Below are positions 63,118 to 64,000 of a stretch of 64,000 bases of DNA, piece by piece. The number at the start of each line of letters is the position of its first letter. Within the stretch, counting starts at the first letter, position 1. The DNA lies in contig NZ_CP113432.1 in NCBI RefSeq assembly GCF_026686735.1, positions 3,151,001-3,215,000 on the forward strand, in the 5' to 3' direction. The stretch is from Pseudomonas triclosanedens (lineage in GTDB: Bacteria; Pseudomonadota; Gammaproteobacteria; Pseudomonadales; Pseudomonadaceae). The notes beneath the pieces were generated by a model. The model worked only from the letters and a program-made list of their open reading frames with translations. It searched no databases and was not told where the DNA came from. The position numbers were made by a program, and so were the translations under genes.

Positions 63118-64000
63118 ATGAAGCTATTGCTCAGCTCCACCCTTCTTATCGCCTCGATCACCTGCGCCCATGCGGCTGGCACGCCCAATGTGCTTGGACA
63201 GACCTACGACACAGCCAGGCAGACCCTGGCCGCAGCCGGTATTACGCCGCTGACTCAGGAAGAAGTAGCGAAGGTTTCCTCCGAACCCGTCGACGACTCC
63301 GTCACCGAACAGCGCCAGCAAGGGCGACCGGAGGTTGAGAGTTGCAGCGGCGCAGGAGTTTTCTACTGCTATTACCTGCTGAAGAACAAGGACGGCGACA
63401 TCTATGGCGCCAGCGTCTACATCCCCGAAGGCGGCGGTAATGATCGTGTGGAGAAGCTCGAAAAAACCAGCCGCCACCTTGAGCTTCCCGGCGCGAATGG
63501 TCGCTACGCGGCCGATGCCACTACCATTGCGCTCAACGCCCTGCAGATGCGCGTAGCGGCGGGCCAATGCGATGAGGCATGCGTCCAGGAAGAAATCGCC
63601 AGGCTCGCGCCGAAGAAGCTGCCAGTGATCAAATCGACCAACGATATGTTCACCGGCAAGCCGATACCGGACTACCGCAACCTCAATATCGCCGAACTGA
63701 TGGAGATCACCCAGCAGCGCCAACTGGGGACCGTGAGCTTCGGCAACCCCGAATACGACTTCAACGCCTCGCCGGTATCCAAAGCCTTGTTCCTGGCCTC
63801 GAAGCAATCGACCCGCTACTGCCGCGAGGCGCCCAAGGGGCTGACCTGCACCCTGATCTTCATGGACAACCAGGGCTTCATGATCAAGGTCGAGATGACC
63901 GGCACCGACCTTGGCACCATGCGCTCCTCGGCTGTGTGGATCGCGAATGCCGACGACGACATGAAGGATGTCTCCGAACCCGCTCAACGCCAGTACGTTC
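63118..64000 (+). CDS. Exported hypothetical protein, C-terminus beyond window
   Basis: Open from the ATG at 63118 (AGGG six bases upstream; another ATG two codons earlier) to the window edge, 294 codons. A clean signal peptide (MKLLLSSTLLIASITCAHAAG) is followed by a PASTA-like PNVLGQTYDTARQTLAAAGITPL stretch with two cysteines later (SCSGAGVFYCYYLL) and alternating helical/beta segments. No family can be named beyond a periplasmic small-domain protein. A divergent or repeat element lies upstream. Confidence 0.75.
   Translation, partial: MKLLLSSTLLIASITCAHAAGTPNVLGQTYDTARQTLAAAGITPLTQEEVAKVSSEPVDDSVTEQRQQGRPEVESCSGAGVFYCYYLLKNKDGDIYGASVYIPEGGGNDRVEKLEKTSRHLELPGANGRYAADATTIALNALQMRVAAGQCDEACVQEEIARLAPKKLPVIKSTNDMFTGKPIPDYRNLNIAELMEITQQRQLGTVSFGNPEYDFNASPVSKALFLASKQSTRYCREAPKGLTCTLIFMDNQGFMIKVEMTGTDLGTMRSSAVWIANADDDMKDVSEPAQRQYV

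Overview
The window looks like a chromosomal segment of a Pseudomonas, most likely a metabolically versatile species of the P. aeruginosa/citronellolis/nitroreducens kind. The evidence is high GC coding bias, an arsRBC operon, a DmpR/sigma-54 phenol operon, XylS-like promoters, Hfq/Crc-type CA motifs and BenD/BenK-type genes. The species is inferred, not proven.

Left part (1-19.4 kb): a partial ESPR-type autotransporter (minus strand, running off the left edge), a decayed LysR fragment, a quinone-oxidoreductase-like gene divergent from a LysR regulator, and an arsenic resistance operon (arsR-arsB-arsC). Next comes a surface-adhesion island transcribed entirely on the minus strand. It holds a Bvg/Evg-like response regulator and hybrid kinase, an odd REC-HTH-PAS-kinase fusion whose phospho-accepting residues are replaced, a lone pseudo-receiver, an exported helical-repeat-like protein, a 1660-residue YadA-like trimeric autotransporter and a BamE-like lipoprotein.

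Centre (20.4-48.3 kb): a very large aromatic catabolic cluster, all on the minus strand. It contains two paralogous CarAa-like Rieske oxygenases, one ferredoxin-reductase, two amidases, a racemase-fold protein, an M20-like protein, an SDR, a BphC-type extradiol dioxygenase, two alpha/beta hydrolases and a lipocalin-like protein. It also carries an AraC/XylS regulator, an outer-membrane/RND module (DUF1302, DUF1329, MMPL, YCF48-like) with an alcohol dehydrogenase and a cupin, and a complete lower pathway mhpBCDFE without mhpA. Four promoters in this cluster share a XylS-like TGCA-N6-GGATA box followed about 40 bp later by a TAGGAT-like -10. This suggests one regulon under the embedded AraC regulator. 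The presence of two ring-cleavage modules points to a two-ring, probably amide- or N-containing, hydrophobic substrate. That is inference.

Right part (48.8-61.2 kb): a PhzF-like gene, an orphan benD with an aromatic-acid MFS transporter behind an ATAC-N7-GTAT palindrome, and a phenol hydroxylase operon dmpKLMNOP with an outer-membrane channel. The divergent sigma-54 activator dmpR follows, then catA. Both dmpK and catA have sigma-54 promoters with paired DmpR-type upstream sites, so phenol is routed to catechol and then to ortho cleavage. CA-rich Hfq/Crc-like motifs precede many of these genes.

The catabolic block is bracketed by decayed insertion sequences (IS3-family remnant near 19.8 kb, IS1182-family remnant near 62.7 kb). 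Beyond it lie a GNAT-Rnk fusion gene and a partial exported protein running off the right edge.
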